DNA from: Dyadobacter soli
Lineage (GTDB): Bacteria; Bacteroidota; Bacteroidia; Cytophagales; Spirosomataceae
NCBI RefSeq assembly: GCF_900101885.1
Contig: NZ_FNAN01000030.1
Location: 1-64,000, forward strand
Direction of reading: 5' to 3'
Length of the DNA: 64,000 nucleotides
Below, piece by piece: positions 50,588-59,221 of the stretch (the first letter of the stretch is position 1; each line of letters begins with the position of its first letter). The notes beneath the pieces were generated by a model. It did no database searches, had not been told where the DNA came from, and saw only the letters and a list, made by a program, of their open reading frames with translations. A program made the position numbers and the translations under genes.

Positions 50588-50920
50588 TCAAACGGTCGCT
50601 TCGATTTGGGCATTCAATTTATCTTCAAGGGTTGTTTTAGGAACAACGCCTACTACTTTATCTACCAGTTGGCCGCCTTTGAAGATCATCAGCGTAGGGA
50701 TACTGCGGATACCGAATTTTGCAGGTACCGAAGAGTTCATATCCACATCCATTTTACCGATAACTGCTTTGCCGTCGTACTCACCAGCGAGTTGCTCCAC
50801 AACCGGACCGATCATCTTACAAGGCCCACACCACTCAGCCCAGAAGTCAACCAGTACTGGCTTGTCGCCCTGGATCAGTTCGTCGAAGGTGCTATCGGTA
50901 ATTTCAAGTGCTTTTCCCAT
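50588..50920 (-). CDS. trxA: Thioredoxin TrxA
   Basis: A 110-residue thioredoxin with the redox motif WCGPCK (Cys31 and Cys34), the buried Asp26 (VDFWAEW), the cis-proline in SIPTLMIF and the GVVPKTTLED end. It reduces protein disulfides in the cytoplasm with electrons from thioredoxin reductase. ATG at 50920. It lies 85 bases after dnaE's stop (in the direction of transcription, dnaE comes first at 54656-51006), with a terminator 25 bases past its end, so it may have its own promoter in the 85-base gap, which is AT-rich. Confidence 0.95.
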   Translation of the reverse strand: MGKALEITDSTFDELIQGDKPVLVDFWAEWCGPCKMIGPVVEQLAGEYDGKAVIGKMDVDMNSSVPAKFGIRSIPTLMIFKGGQLVDKVVGVVPKTTLEDKLNAQIEATV

Positions 50921-51005
50921 GTTTTAAGTGTCTAAATGTTATTTATCAATCTGGATTAATAAGGAATATTAGTATCTAAAAGTTCCTCATTTAATTTAAT
51001 ACAAA

Positions 51006-54000
51006 TCAGTTTAGGGAGAATTTCACGCCCAGGGAACCCCGTAGCACCTTAAACAGCTCATTGCTAGGAGATACGCGGTAACCGCGCGACAACATTTCTA
51101 CTTCCAAATGGCTTTCAGGGTCCTTCACGGTCATGCTCACCTGGCACCCGCCTGGGTAGTTTCCGAAGGTGTCGTTGAGCACATGAATGAACTGCGCGTC
51201 GATCTGATCCAGCGTAAGGTTGATCTTGATTTTCCTGCACATCTTTTCCATGATTTCCGGCAGAAGTTGTATCTGCGAAATCTTGAATTCGAACTGGTCT
51301 TCCTGTTTCCAGCGGTTCTGCACTTTACCTTTAATGTACAGGAACTGGCCCACTTGCAGGTAGTTTTTAAATCGAATATAATCCTCTCCTCCGATCAGCA
51401 TTTCCATTGCACCCTGGTAGTCCTCTATCTTGAAAATCATGAAAAGACTGCCATTTTTCGACATCCGCTCCTGCGCGCTTGTGACAATCCCCGCCACATT
51501 GATATCCTTGCCATAAAACCGCGGTGCACGCTCTCCTTCATGGATTTCAAGCACCTTATTGACGGTACAAGAGCAGAAATTGTCCAGCTCGGTCCGGAAT
51601 GTATCCAGCGGGTGACCTGAAATGTAGAAACCTACCACCTCCTGCTCGTAACGGAGCTTCGCCAGATCGTCCCATTCACCCACTTCTGCGGCTTTGGGCT
51701 TCGCGAGCGTCGAACCACTATCTCCAAGCATACCAAACAGCGATGCTTGTGCCGATGATTTTTCCGCATGATAGTTGTTGGCGTAACGGATCAGTTTTTC
51801 GATAAAAGTGCCTGTTTCACCTGTCTCGACAGCGAAATACTGCGCACGGTGGTATTCCGGGAAGCAGTCGAATGCGCCTGCGTATGCGAGGCTTTCCAAT
51901 GTCTTTTTATTCACCGTCCGGAGATTGACACGCGTCATAAAGTCGAATACATCCTTGAACGGACCGTTGTTGGTCCTTTCTTCAATGATCGATTCTACGG
52001 CCGCGTCGCCGCTTCCTTTTACACCGGCGAGACCAAAACGAATTTCCTGCTTTTTATTCACACCGAACTGCCGCTCCGATTCATTGATATCCGGCCCCAA
52101 TACTTTAATTCCCAGGTTTTTACATTCTTCCAGGAAGAACGTGATCTTATCGATACTGCCCAGCGAACTCGTCAATACCGCCGCCATATATTCCGACTCG
52201 TAATGCGCTTTCAAATAAGCCGTTTGATAAGCCACAAACGCATAGCAGGTCGAGTGGGATTTGTTGAATGCGTACGACGCAAATGCTTCCCAGTCGGTCC
52301 AGATCTTTTCCAGCTTCTTCGCATCAAGGCCCTTTTCGGTACCGCCTTTCATGAAGTCGCCTTTCAGCTTGTTCAGCGTTTCGATCTGCTTTTTACCCAT
52401 AGCTTTCCTCAGCGTATCCGCCTGGCCTTTCGTAAAGCCTGCCAGCTTCTGCGACAAAAGCATTACCTGCTCCTGGTACACTGTAATGCCATAAGTATCA
52501 GCCAGGTACTCTTCCAATTCAGGCAAGTCGTAAGTCACTTCCTCCTGCCCGTTCTTCCGGCGGATAAAGTTAGGAATGTACGCGATCGGGCCCGGGCGAT
52601 ACAATGCGTTCATCGCGATCAAGTGCTCGAAACGGTCGGGGATAAGGTCGCGCATGTACTTTTTCATCCCGTCGGATTCGAACTGGAATATCGCATTCGT
52701 CTCGCCGCGCTGGAACAGTTCGAAAACCTTTGGATCATCGAGAGGCACATCGTCTATGACAATGTCTACCCCATGATTATTCTTGATCATCCGCAGGGCT
52801 TCCTTGATAATGGATAAGTTTCGAAGCCCCAAAAAGTCCATTTTAATTACCCCCGCATCCTCGATGATTTTTCCCTGGTATTGGGTAATCAAAAAGTCGG
52901 AATCTTTGGAAGTACTTACGGGGATAATTTCTGTTAAATCGCTGGGCGCGATGATGATACCGGCGGCGTGGATACCTGTGTTACGAACGGTACCTTCGAG
53001 TCTGCGCGCTTCCTGCAAAACACTGGCCTGCAAATCGTTACCTAAGGCAATAGACCGCATCCGCTTCACATTCTCCAATTCGTCGGGCGAGATACCTTCT
53101 TTTTTCATAAGGCTGCCCTCCCCTTCCAACGGCGCGGTGAAAATGCGGTTCAGCGTCATATTGTAAGTCGGCTTATCCGGTACCAGCTTCGCGAGCATGT
53201 TCGCATCCGGCAATGGCAGGTCCATTACCCGCGCCACATCCTTGATCGCCGATTTGGCAGCCATGGTACCGTAAGTCACAATCTGCGCCACCTGGTTGTA
53301 GCCGTATTTTTTCACCACATAATCGATTACTTTCTGACGACCATCATCGTCGAAGTCGGTATCGATATCGGGCATGGAGATACGGTCGGGATTGAGGAAA
53401 CGCTCAAAAAGGAGATCGTACTTCACCGGGTCGATGTTCGTGATCCCTATTGCATAAGCTACCGCGGAACCTGCCGCTGAACCACGGCCCGGACCGATGA
53501 AAACGCCCATTTTGCGACCGGCATCGATAAAATCCGCCACAATGAGGAAGTAACCCGGAAAACCCATATTCCGGATCGTGTCAAGCTCAAAGTTTAGGCG
53601 TTCTTCTATTTCCGGCGTTACGACGTCATATTTCTTCCGCGCGCCCTCGAATGTAAGGTGCCGCAGGTATTCCCATTGGTTTAAAACATCGGCGGTAAGC
53701 TCCTTTTTACCCACCATTTCCGACAAGGTATGCGTCTTGAACTCGTCGGGGATAGGGAAGTTGGGCAGCAGAATGTCTTTCCGGAGATCGAGCGTTTTGA
53801 TTTTGTCGACAATCTCGTTCGTATTGTCCAGCGACTCGGGCAGGTCGTTGAACAGTTGCAGCATTTCGCTGGTTTTTTTGAAATAGAACTGGTCGTTATA
53901 AAATGCGAAGCGGGAGCCCTTCGGAATACCCTTTTCATCATCAAAATCCTTCGCAGAAGGCGTGCTTTGCTTATCGCCGGTATTGATACAGAGCAAAATA

Positions 54001-54656
54001 TCGTGTGCATTCCAATCGTCGCGATCCACATAATGCGAGTCGTTCGAGCAGATGATCTTCACATTATATTTCCGCGCAAACTTAATAAGCACCTCATTTA
54101 CAATGTATTGATCACGAATATCGTGACGCTGCAATTCGACGTAAAAATCATCTCCGAACAAATCCAGCCACCATCTAAACTCGCGCTCCGCAGCCTCCTC
54201 ACCCTGGCGAATGATCGTTTTCGGGATCATCGCACCGATACAGCAAGTGGTAGCGATCAAACCCTGATGGTATTTGACGATCAATTCCTTGTCGATCCGC
54301 GGATATTTCCCATACATCCCCTCCATGAAGCCCAGCGAGCACATTTTCACGAGGTTTTTATATCCTATTTCATCCTTGGCAAGTAAAAGCTGGTGAAAGC
54401 GGACGTCCTTTTTGTCTTTGGTAAACTGCCGCACATGCCGGTCTTCCACCACATAAAACTCGCAACCGACGACCGGCTTGATGCCCTGCTTGTTCCCCTC
54501 AGCCACAAACTCGAACACCCCGAACATATTACCATGGTCGGTGATGGCGACGGCGGGCATATTGTCCTCCTTGGCCTTTTTGAACAGCTTTTTGATATCG
54601 GCAGCACCATCGAGCAGTGAGAACTGCGTGTGACAGTGCAAATGTGAAAATTGCAT
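51006..54656 (-). CDS. dnaE: DNA polymerase III alpha subunit DnaE
   Basis: The 1216-residue replicative polymerase. From the N-terminus: PHP domain (HLHCHTQFSLLDG, ITDHGNMFG), the palm with the catalytic aspartates in PDIDTDFDDDGR, RGSAAGSAVAY, the fingers, a tandem helix-hairpin-helix, and a C-terminal OB fold (VNVAGIVTSAQERMSKNG-like; NVAGIVTSAQER). The PHP metal-binding His residues look intact, so this domain may still act as a proofreading nuclease, as in other non-epsilon systems (inference). The length is typical for DnaE1. It is flanked on both sides by toxin-antitoxin pairs at a few kilobases. Confidence 0.97.
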   Translation of the reverse strand: MQFSHLHCHTQFSLLDGAADIKKLFKKAKEDNMPAVAITDHGNMFGVFEFVAEGNKQGIKPVVGCEFYVVEDRHVRQFTKDKKDVRFHQLLLAKDEIGYKNLVKMCSLGFMEGMYGKYPRIDKELIVKYHQGLIATTCCIGAMIPKTIIRQGEEAAEREFRWWLDLFGDDFYVELQRHDIRDQYIVNEVLIKFARKYNVKIICSNDSHYVDRDDWNAHDILLCINTGDKQSTPSAKDFDDEKGIPKGSRFAFYNDQFYFKKTSEMLQLFNDLPESLDNTNEIVDKIKTLDLRKDILLPNFPIPDEFKTHTLSEMVGKKELTADVLNQWEYLRHLTFEGARKKYDVVTPEIEERLNFELDTIRNMGFPGYFLIVADFIDAGRKMGVFIGPGRGSAAGSAVAYAIGITNIDPVKYDLLFERFLNPDRISMPDIDTDFDDDGRQKVIDYVVKKYGYNQVAQIVTYGTMAAKSAIKDVARVMDLPLPDANMLAKLVPDKPTYNMTLNRIFTAPLEGEGSLMKKEGISPDELENVKRMRSIALGNDLQASVLQEARRLEGTVRNTGIHAAGIIIAPSDLTEIIPVSTSKDSDFLITQYQGKIIEDAGVIKMDFLGLRNLSIIKEALRMIKNNHGVDIVIDDVPLDDPKVFELFQRGETNAIFQFESDGMKKYMRDLIPDRFEHLIAMNALYRPGPIAYIPNFIRRKNGQEEVTYDLPELEEYLADTYGITVYQEQVMLLSQKLAGFTKGQADTLRKAMGKKQIETLNKLKGDFMKGGTEKGLDAKKLEKIWTDWEAFASYAFNKSHSTCYAFVAYQTAYLKAHYESEYMAAVLTSSLGSIDKITFFLEECKNLGIKVLGPDINESERQFGVNKKQEIRFGLAGVKGSGDAAVESIIEERTNNGPFKDVFDFMTRVNLRTVNKKTLESLAYAGAFDCFPEYHRAQYFAVETGETGTFIEKLIRYANNYHAEKSSAQASLFGMLGDSGSTLAKPKAAEVGEWDDLAKLRYEQEVVGFYISGHPLDTFRTELDNFCSCTVNKVLEIHEGERAPRFYGKDINVAGIVTSAQERMSKNGSLFMIFKIEDYQGAMEMLIGGEDYIRFKNYLQVGQFLYIKGKVQNRWKQEDQFEFKISQIQLLPEIMEKMCRKIKINLTLDQIDAQFIHVLNDTFGNYPGGCQVSMTVKDPESHLEVEMLSRGYRVSPSNELFKVLRGSLGVKFSLN

Positions 54657-54707
54657 ATTAAATGGGTTGTAATGGGTATCGCGGCTTTCTCAAATCAACT
54701 TCGCACG

Positions 54708-55379
54708 TCAATGCTCTTCCGCTTCTTCGTACAATACATAATTCATATAATCGGTAAAGGGTTTCAGCAACTGAATGCCTTTTAAAACCAGGTTACCGAA
54801 GTCTTTGGAAGCCACCTCTTTATCGGTATAGCGGTGCATAAAGAAAAGTTGTTTACGTTTCAACAATTCAATTTCCGGGTGTTCTTTGGAATAGCCTTTG
54901 GGCACCGTTTTCAAGCTTTCGCCGTGAATTTCAGGAAAATAGGCGTGAAATTCCTTTTCCTCGATAATGGTTTTGAGCTCATGCGCATTGTAGTCGATCT
55001 CCTGCCGGAAGCGCGCCAATTGCTCGGTGGTCACCTCCCACATTCCGCCGCCCAGGAACGTTTGGTCACCCGGCTGCACTTGCAAGTAATAATCAATTTT
55101 GCCCGAACTTTTCCCGCCCGGACCAATGCCCGCAGCCAGATTTTTCTTGTACGGATCTTTGTTTTTCGAGAAGCGAACATCCCGGTAAATGCGCAGCATA
55201 CAATCCTTCACTTGTACATTTCCGAGGTCTTCGAACTTGCCTACCTCGGTGATCAGGAACCCGACCAGCTTTTCCATATCCGCTTTCGCGGCCTCATAAT
55301 GTTTCTTATTTTCCTGAAACCACTCCCTGTTATTGTTTTCGGCTAATTGACTGAGAAAGTGCAGCGTTTTAGAATCCAT
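54708..55379 (-). CDS. DUF2461-family protein
   Basis: The 223-residue product matches DUF2461 (TIGR02453 type): LHFLSQLAENNNREWFQENK near the N-terminus (split LHFLSQLAENN, NREWFQENK), YRDVRFSKNKDPYKKNL in the middle (split YRDVRFSKNK, DPYKKNL), and GGGMWEVTTEQLARFRQEID. The family occurs widely in Bacteroidota and Actinobacteria and has no established function; it is probably cytoplasmic. It lies 52 bases upstream of dnaE on the same strand and could share its transcript. Confidence 0.88.
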   Translation of the reverse strand: MDSKTLHFLSQLAENNNREWFQENKKHYEAAKADMEKLVGFLITEVGKFEDLGNVQVKDCMLRIYRDVRFSKNKDPYKKNLAAGIGPGGKSSGKIDYYLQVQPGDQTFLGGGMWEVTTEQLARFRQEIDYNAHELKTIIEEKEFHAYFPEIHGESLKTVPKGYSKEHPEIELLKRKQLFFMHRYTDKEVASKDFGNLVLKGIQLLKPFTDYMNYVLYEEAEEH

Positions 55380-55495
55380 GTCGTGTTGGTGAAGGTATAA
55401 AATTCAAATTTACTACGTTTTCTGGTTCAATTTAACGAATTTTGGGATTAAGAAAAGGCTAATGCTTACCCGAAAACGCTAACCTGTTGATAGCT

Positions 55496-55717
55496 ATGAA
55501 TGTGCAGTATTTGTCGAATGAAAAGGGAGAAAGGACTGGTGTTTATATCTCTATGAAGGATTGGGAGGCGATCCAGAAAAAGTTGGAATACACTGACTTT
55601 TGGGATGAGCTCCCTGACCATGTGAAAGACAGCATCGACGAAGGTTTGAAGCAATCTGAGGCAGGCCAGACCAAATCTAACGAGGAGGTAATGGAAAAAT
55701 TCGGCAGGTATCTATGA
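55496..55717 (+). CDS. Antitoxin of a ParDE/RelBE-type pair
   Basis: A 73-residue acidic protein from the ATG at 55496 (MNVQYLSNEKGE). It has the short N-terminal beta strand and helix (YISMKDWEAIQKKLE) often seen in Bacteroidota antitoxins paired with ParE/RelE, and a charged C-terminal part (QSEAGQTKSNEEVMEKF) that would wrap the toxin. A TTG at 55487 in frame is possible but unlikely. Its stop overlaps the start of the toxin gene by four bases (ATGA), which couples their translation and fixes the antitoxin-first order. Confidence 0.78.
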   Translation: MNVQYLSNEKGERTGVYISMKDWEAIQKKLEYTDFWDELPDHVKDSIDEGLKQSEAGQTKSNEEVMEKFGRYL

Positions 55718-56007
55718 ATATGCCTGTTCGCTGGACGGCGGAGGCAGAAAAAAGCTTTACCGACATTATTGCACACTTGGAAACCAACTGGTCAGAAAAA
55801 GAAGTCAGAAAATTTATCAGGAAAACCAAAGACGTCCTGAAACAGATATCGGTATTTCCGCTCATGTACGAAGCCTCTCGAGCGAGGCCCGGCGTACGAA
55901 AGGGGTTTGTTACCAAGCAATGCACATTGTTTTATAAAGTGAAGAAAGACCATATTGTTCTGCTTTCCTTTTGGGACAACCGCCGCAAACCAACATCACG
56001 TAACTAA
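55714..56007 (+). CDS. RelE/ParE-family toxin
   Basis: A 97-residue toxin of the RelE/ParE superfamily: VRWTAEAEKSFTDII at the start, KFIRKTKDVLKQISVFPLMYEASRA (split KFIRKTKDVLKQI, FPLMYEASRA) in the middle and HIVLLSFWDNRRKP at the end, the typical 'LLSFWDNRR' form. Toxins of this shape act as ribosome-dependent mRNA nucleases (RelE) or gyrase poisons (ParE); sequence alone does not separate these. It overlaps the antitoxin gene upstream and is 16 bases before trpS, so the pair may be read into trpS. Confidence 0.83.
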   Translation: MNMPVRWTAEAEKSFTDIIAHLETNWSEKEVRKFIRKTKDVLKQISVFPLMYEASRARPGVRKGFVTKQCTLFYKVKKDHIVLLSFWDNRRKPTSRN

Positions 56008-56023
56008 GTATCAATAGTAATAA

Positions 56024-57001
56024 ATGGCCAGAATCCTAACAGGCATTCAAAGCAGCGGGCGACCTCACCTGGGTAACATCCTGGGAGCCATCAAACCTGC
56101 GATCGAACTCTCTAAAAATCCACAAAACGAATCTTTTTTCTTCATTGCCGACCTCCATTCGCTTACAACGCTGAAAAATGGCGTGGAACGCGGTGAATAT
56201 GTGCGTGCAATTGCCGCGACGTGGCTTGCATTCGGATTCGACTACAAAAAAAATGTATTCTGGCGTCAGTCGCGGGTGCAGGAGCATACGGAGCTTAACT
56301 GGTACCTCAACTGCTTCACGCCGTTCCCGATGCTGGCCAATGCGACTTCTTTCAAAGACAAGTCGGAGAAGCTGTCGGATGTGAATGCGGGACTGTTTAC
56401 CTATCCCGTGCTCCAAGCGGCTGATATTCTGCTATATAATGCTAACATCATCCCGGTAGGCAAAGACCAGAAGCAGCACCTTGAAATGTCGAAAGACATT
56501 GCCAACCGCTTCAATATCCTGGCCGGTGAAGAAATCCTCGTACTGCCCGAGCCGCAGATCGACGAGCGCATTATGACGATCCCCGGCATCGACGGCCAGA
56601 AAATGAGCAAGTCGTACCACAACTACATCGATATTTTTCTGCCCGAAAACGAGTTGAAAAAGATCACGAAAAAGATCCTATCCGACTCGAAACAACTCGA
56701 AGATCCGAAAGACCCCGATAACGACATTACATTCCAGCTATACAGCCTGGTGGCCAAGGAAGCGGAAATTGAATCGATGCGCCAGAACTACGTGAATGGC
56801 GGCTATGGCTATGGCCACGCCAAACAGGCGCTATTCGAATGCTTTCTGGAAGTGTTTGCTGAGCCGCGGCGCATTTTCAATTATTATATGGAAAATACCG
56901 AAGAGCTCGAAGGCATTCTCGTCGAAGGCGAAGCCAAAGCCCGCGACATTGCGCAGGATACGATCGGCAAGGTGCGGAAAGTGCTCGGTTTCAGTTCATG
57001 A
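56024..57001 (+). CDS. trpS: Tryptophanyl-tRNA synthetase TrpS
   Basis: The 325-residue class I synthetase charges tRNA-Trp. It begins RILTGIQSSGRPHLGNILGA (split RILTGIQSSGRP, HLGNILGA), which holds the HIGH-type motif as HLGN, and has GQKMSKSYHNYI as the KMSKS motif. Further family segments are ATSFKDKSEK and PVGKDQKQHLEMSKDIANRF (split PVGKDQKQHLEM, SKDIANRF). The length is normal for the bacterial enzyme. Its stop overlaps the PAP2 phosphatase gene start (ATGA), so both are on one transcript. Confidence 0.96.
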   Translation: MARILTGIQSSGRPHLGNILGAIKPAIELSKNPQNESFFFIADLHSLTTLKNGVERGEYVRAIAATWLAFGFDYKKNVFWRQSRVQEHTELNWYLNCFTPFPMLANATSFKDKSEKLSDVNAGLFTYPVLQAADILLYNANIIPVGKDQKQHLEMSKDIANRFNILAGEEILVLPEPQIDERIMTIPGIDGQKMSKSYHNYIDIFLPENELKKITKKILSDSKQLEDPKDPDNDITFQLYSLVAKEAEIESMRQNYVNGGYGYGHAKQALFECFLEVFAEPRRIFNYYMENTEELEGILVEGEAKARDIAQDTIGKVRKVLGFSS

Positions 57002-57576
57002 CGGATGCGGTACATAGCATAGTCCGCGCCGACCAGGAGCTTTTTTTATGGCTCAATGGCCTGCACACACCCTGGCTCGACACGGTAATGTACTGGATTA
57101 CCTATAAATACACCTGGATTCCGCTGTATATACTGCTCATCACGTTGACAATCAGAGCAGAAGGATGGAAAAAAGGCGGATTCATCGTGATCGGCGTGGT
57201 GCTCGCGGTCGCAGCAGCCGATAAGGTAACGTCCGGGTTTATGAAGCCCTATTTTCTGAGGTTAAGGCCCTGTCATGATCCGACAATTACGACCGTCATG
57301 CACCATGTGACGGATTGTGGGGGTTTGTACGGCTTCGCGTCGTCACACGCGTCCACCAGTTTTGCATTGGCGATCGCCTGGTTCAGCTTGTTGAGAAAGA
57401 CGGTGCCGCAAATGGCATTTTTGTTCGTCTGGGCGCTCATTTACGCATATAGCCGCGTATATGTAGGGGTGCATTACCCGCTCGATATCCTTGTCGGAGC
57501 GCTGGTTGGACTGCTCGTCGGGTACTGCTTTGTGCAGCTTTATTATATTTTTTTAAAAAGATACTATCTTAATTAA
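56998..57576 (+). CDS. PAP2-family phosphatase (membrane)
   Basis: A 192-residue protein with about six membrane helices and the three acid-phosphatase motifs: KPYFLRLRP (K-x6-RP), SSHASTSFA (the PSGH-like motif) and SRVYVGVHYPLDILVG (SR-x5-HxxxD). Such enzymes dephosphorylate undecaprenyl pyrophosphate, phosphatidic acid or other lipid phosphates outside the membrane. The substrate is not fixed. It starts within the end of trpS (ATGA overlap at 56998), a typical translational coupling with no known functional link. Confidence 0.85.
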   Translation: MTDAVHSIVRADQELFLWLNGLHTPWLDTVMYWITYKYTWIPLYILLITLTIRAEGWKKGGFIVIGVVLAVAAADKVTSGFMKPYFLRLRPCHDPTITTVMHHVTDCGGLYGFASSHASTSFALAIAWFSLLRKTVPQMAFLFVWALIYAYSRVYVGVHYPLDILVGALVGLLVGYCFVQLYYIFLKRYYLN

Positions 57577-57587
57577 CCGGTTTTATT

Positions 57588-57595
57588 TAATTTTG
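57588..57595 (+). promoter_or_regulatory. -7 element TAATTTTG upstream of prs
   Basis: Perfect TAnnTTTG 20-27 bases before the prs start; the -33 TTTG is not obvious. Confidence 0.45.
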
Positions 57596-57614
57596 CGCAA
57601 ATTTTAGTTTGGCC

Positions 57615-58559
57615 ATGGGTTCATTCAATACAGTAAAAATATTTTCGGGGAGTCAGTCCGAATATTTGGCCAAAGACATTGCCAGGTATTATGGTAAGGA
57701 GCTTGGAGGCTACACGTTGCGCAAGTTCAGCGACGGAGAGCTATCACCAAGTTTCGAGGAGTCGATCAGGGGTTGCGATGTGTTTTTGATCCAATCTACA
57801 TTCCCTCCTGCCGATAACCTGATGGAGTTGCTGCTCATGGTGGATGCGGCCCGTCGTGCTTCGGCGCATTATGTGACGGTGGTAATCCCCTATTTCGGCT
57901 ACGCCAGACAAGACAGAAAAGACAAGCCACGCGTGGCCATCGCAGCGAAAGTCGTTGCGAACCTCCTCACAGCTGTGGGAGTTGACCGCGTAATGACCAT
58001 AGATTTACACGCCGGACAGATCCAAGGCTTTTTAGACCTGCCTGTCGACCACCTCGAAGGAACCTCGATTTTTGTTCCTTATATCAAATCCCTGAACCTC
58101 AAAAATCTTCTCATCGCATCGCCCGACGTAGGCGGCGCCGCACGTGCACGGAACTTTGCCAAGTTCCTGAATGCGGATATGATCCTTTGCGACAAGCACC
58201 GGAAACGCGCCAACGAAATCGCCAGCATGCAGGTAATCGGAGATGTGGAAGGGATGGATGTAGTACTGGTAGACGACCTGATCGATACGGGTGGCACGCT
58301 TTGCAAGGCAGCCGAGATTATCATGGAAAAGGGTGCATCGTCCGTGCGGGCGATCAGTACCCACGCGATCATGTCGGGCAAGGCGCATGAAAACATTGCC
58401 AATTCGGTGCTCGAAGAGCTGATTGTAACAGATACAATTCCTCTTAAGCAACAGAATGAAAAAATCCGCGTACTGTCTGTTGCAGAAATTTTTGCAAAGG
58501 CAATAGGTCGGATCCGCGATCACGAATCTATTAGTTCATTGTTTATAAATAATCAGTAA
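57615..58559 (+). CDS. prs: Ribose-phosphate pyrophosphokinase (PRPP synthetase) Prs
   Basis: Prs makes PRPP from ribose 5-phosphate and ATP, the entry point to nucleotide, His and Trp synthesis. The ~314-residue product has the family's KIFSGSQSEYLAKDIARYYG (split KIFSGSQSEYLA, KDIARYYG), the ATP-loop IPYFGYARQDRKDKPR (split IPYFGYARQDR, KDKPR), and the PRPP-binding VVLVDDLIDTGGTLCKA. I use the ATG at 57615; a TTG two codons earlier is also in frame. Followed after 35 bases by rplY. Confidence 0.96.
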   Translation: MGSFNTVKIFSGSQSEYLAKDIARYYGKELGGYTLRKFSDGELSPSFEESIRGCDVFLIQSTFPPADNLMELLLMVDAARRASAHYVTVVIPYFGYARQDRKDKPRVAIAAKVVANLLTAVGVDRVMTIDLHAGQIQGFLDLPVDHLEGTSIFVPYIKSLNLKNLLIASPDVGGAARARNFAKFLNADMILCDKHRKRANEIASMQVIGDVEGMDVVLVDDLIDTGGTLCKAAEIIMEKGASSVRAISTHAIMSGKAHENIANSVLEELIVTDTIPLKQQNEKIRVLSVAEIFAKAIGRIRDHESISSLFINNQ

Positions 58560-58594
58560 ATTTTCTTTTATTTAACTTTCTTTTAAAAATTCTT

Positions 58595-59161
58595 ATGAAA
58601 AGTCTTGAGATTGTAGGGTTTAAAAGAGCGAATCTCGGCAAGGTGGAATCACAAAACTTGCGCGCTCAGGGTTATGTTCCATCAGTGCTGTACGGAGGTG
58701 ACGAACAAGTGCATTTCTATGCACCGGCTATGTTGTTCCGTGAATTGCTTTTCACACCGGATATTTTTAACGTTACCCTGAACATCGAAGGTACCGAGTA
58801 CAACGCGATTCTTCAGGAAAAACAATTCCACCCAGTAAACGATGCGTTGATCCACGCGGATTTTCTGCAAATCGTAGCCGGAAAAGAAATTAAAGTGGAA
58901 GTACCTATTAAATTAACAGGTACATCTGCCGGCGTTATGAAAGGTGGTAAAATGAACCAAAAATTGCGTAAATTGCGCGTACAGGGTCTTGCGGAGAACA
59001 TCCCTGACTATGTAAATGTTGATGTAACTGAACTGGATTTAGGAAAATCTGTGAAGGTTGGTGCACTGAAGGCTGAAAATTTTGTTATATTGACAGCGGC
59101 AAGCAACCCGATCGCATCAGTTGAAATCCCACGTGCGCTTCGCGGTACACTTGGCAAGTAA
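58595..59161 (+). CDS. rplY: Ribosomal protein bL25 / Ctc (5S rRNA-binding)
   Basis: The 188-residue protein is the longer, two-domain Ctc form of bL25. The N-terminal part (KSLEIVGFKRANLGK, then GYVPSVLYGG) binds 5S rRNA in the large subunit; the C-terminal beta domain (VPIKLTGTSAGVMKGGKMNQ) is the Ctc extension. It should sit at the central protuberance of the ribosome. It follows prs by 35 bases on the same strand, an arrangement common in many bacteria. A hairpin follows at 59196-59214. Confidence 0.95.
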   Translation: MKSLEIVGFKRANLGKVESQNLRAQGYVPSVLYGGDEQVHFYAPAMLFRELLFTPDIFNVTLNIEGTEYNAILQEKQFHPVNDALIHADFLQIVAGKEIKVEVPIKLTGTSAGVMKGGKMNQKLRKLRVQGLAENIPDYVNVDVTELDLGKSVKVGALKAENFVILTAASNPIASVEIPRALRGTLGK

Positions 59162-59195
59162 GTATTTTATTTTTCATGGCTAATAGATGCAAACG

Positions 59196-59214
59196 TGCCG
59201 ACCATTGGTCGGCA
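59196..59214. terminator. Hairpin between rplY and the hydroxyacid dehydrogenase gene
   Basis: TGCCGACCA (59196-59204) and its complement (59206-59214) form a stem with little loop, between convergent genes; only a modest T tract follows. Confidence 0.55.
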
Positions 59215-59221
59215 TATTTGT

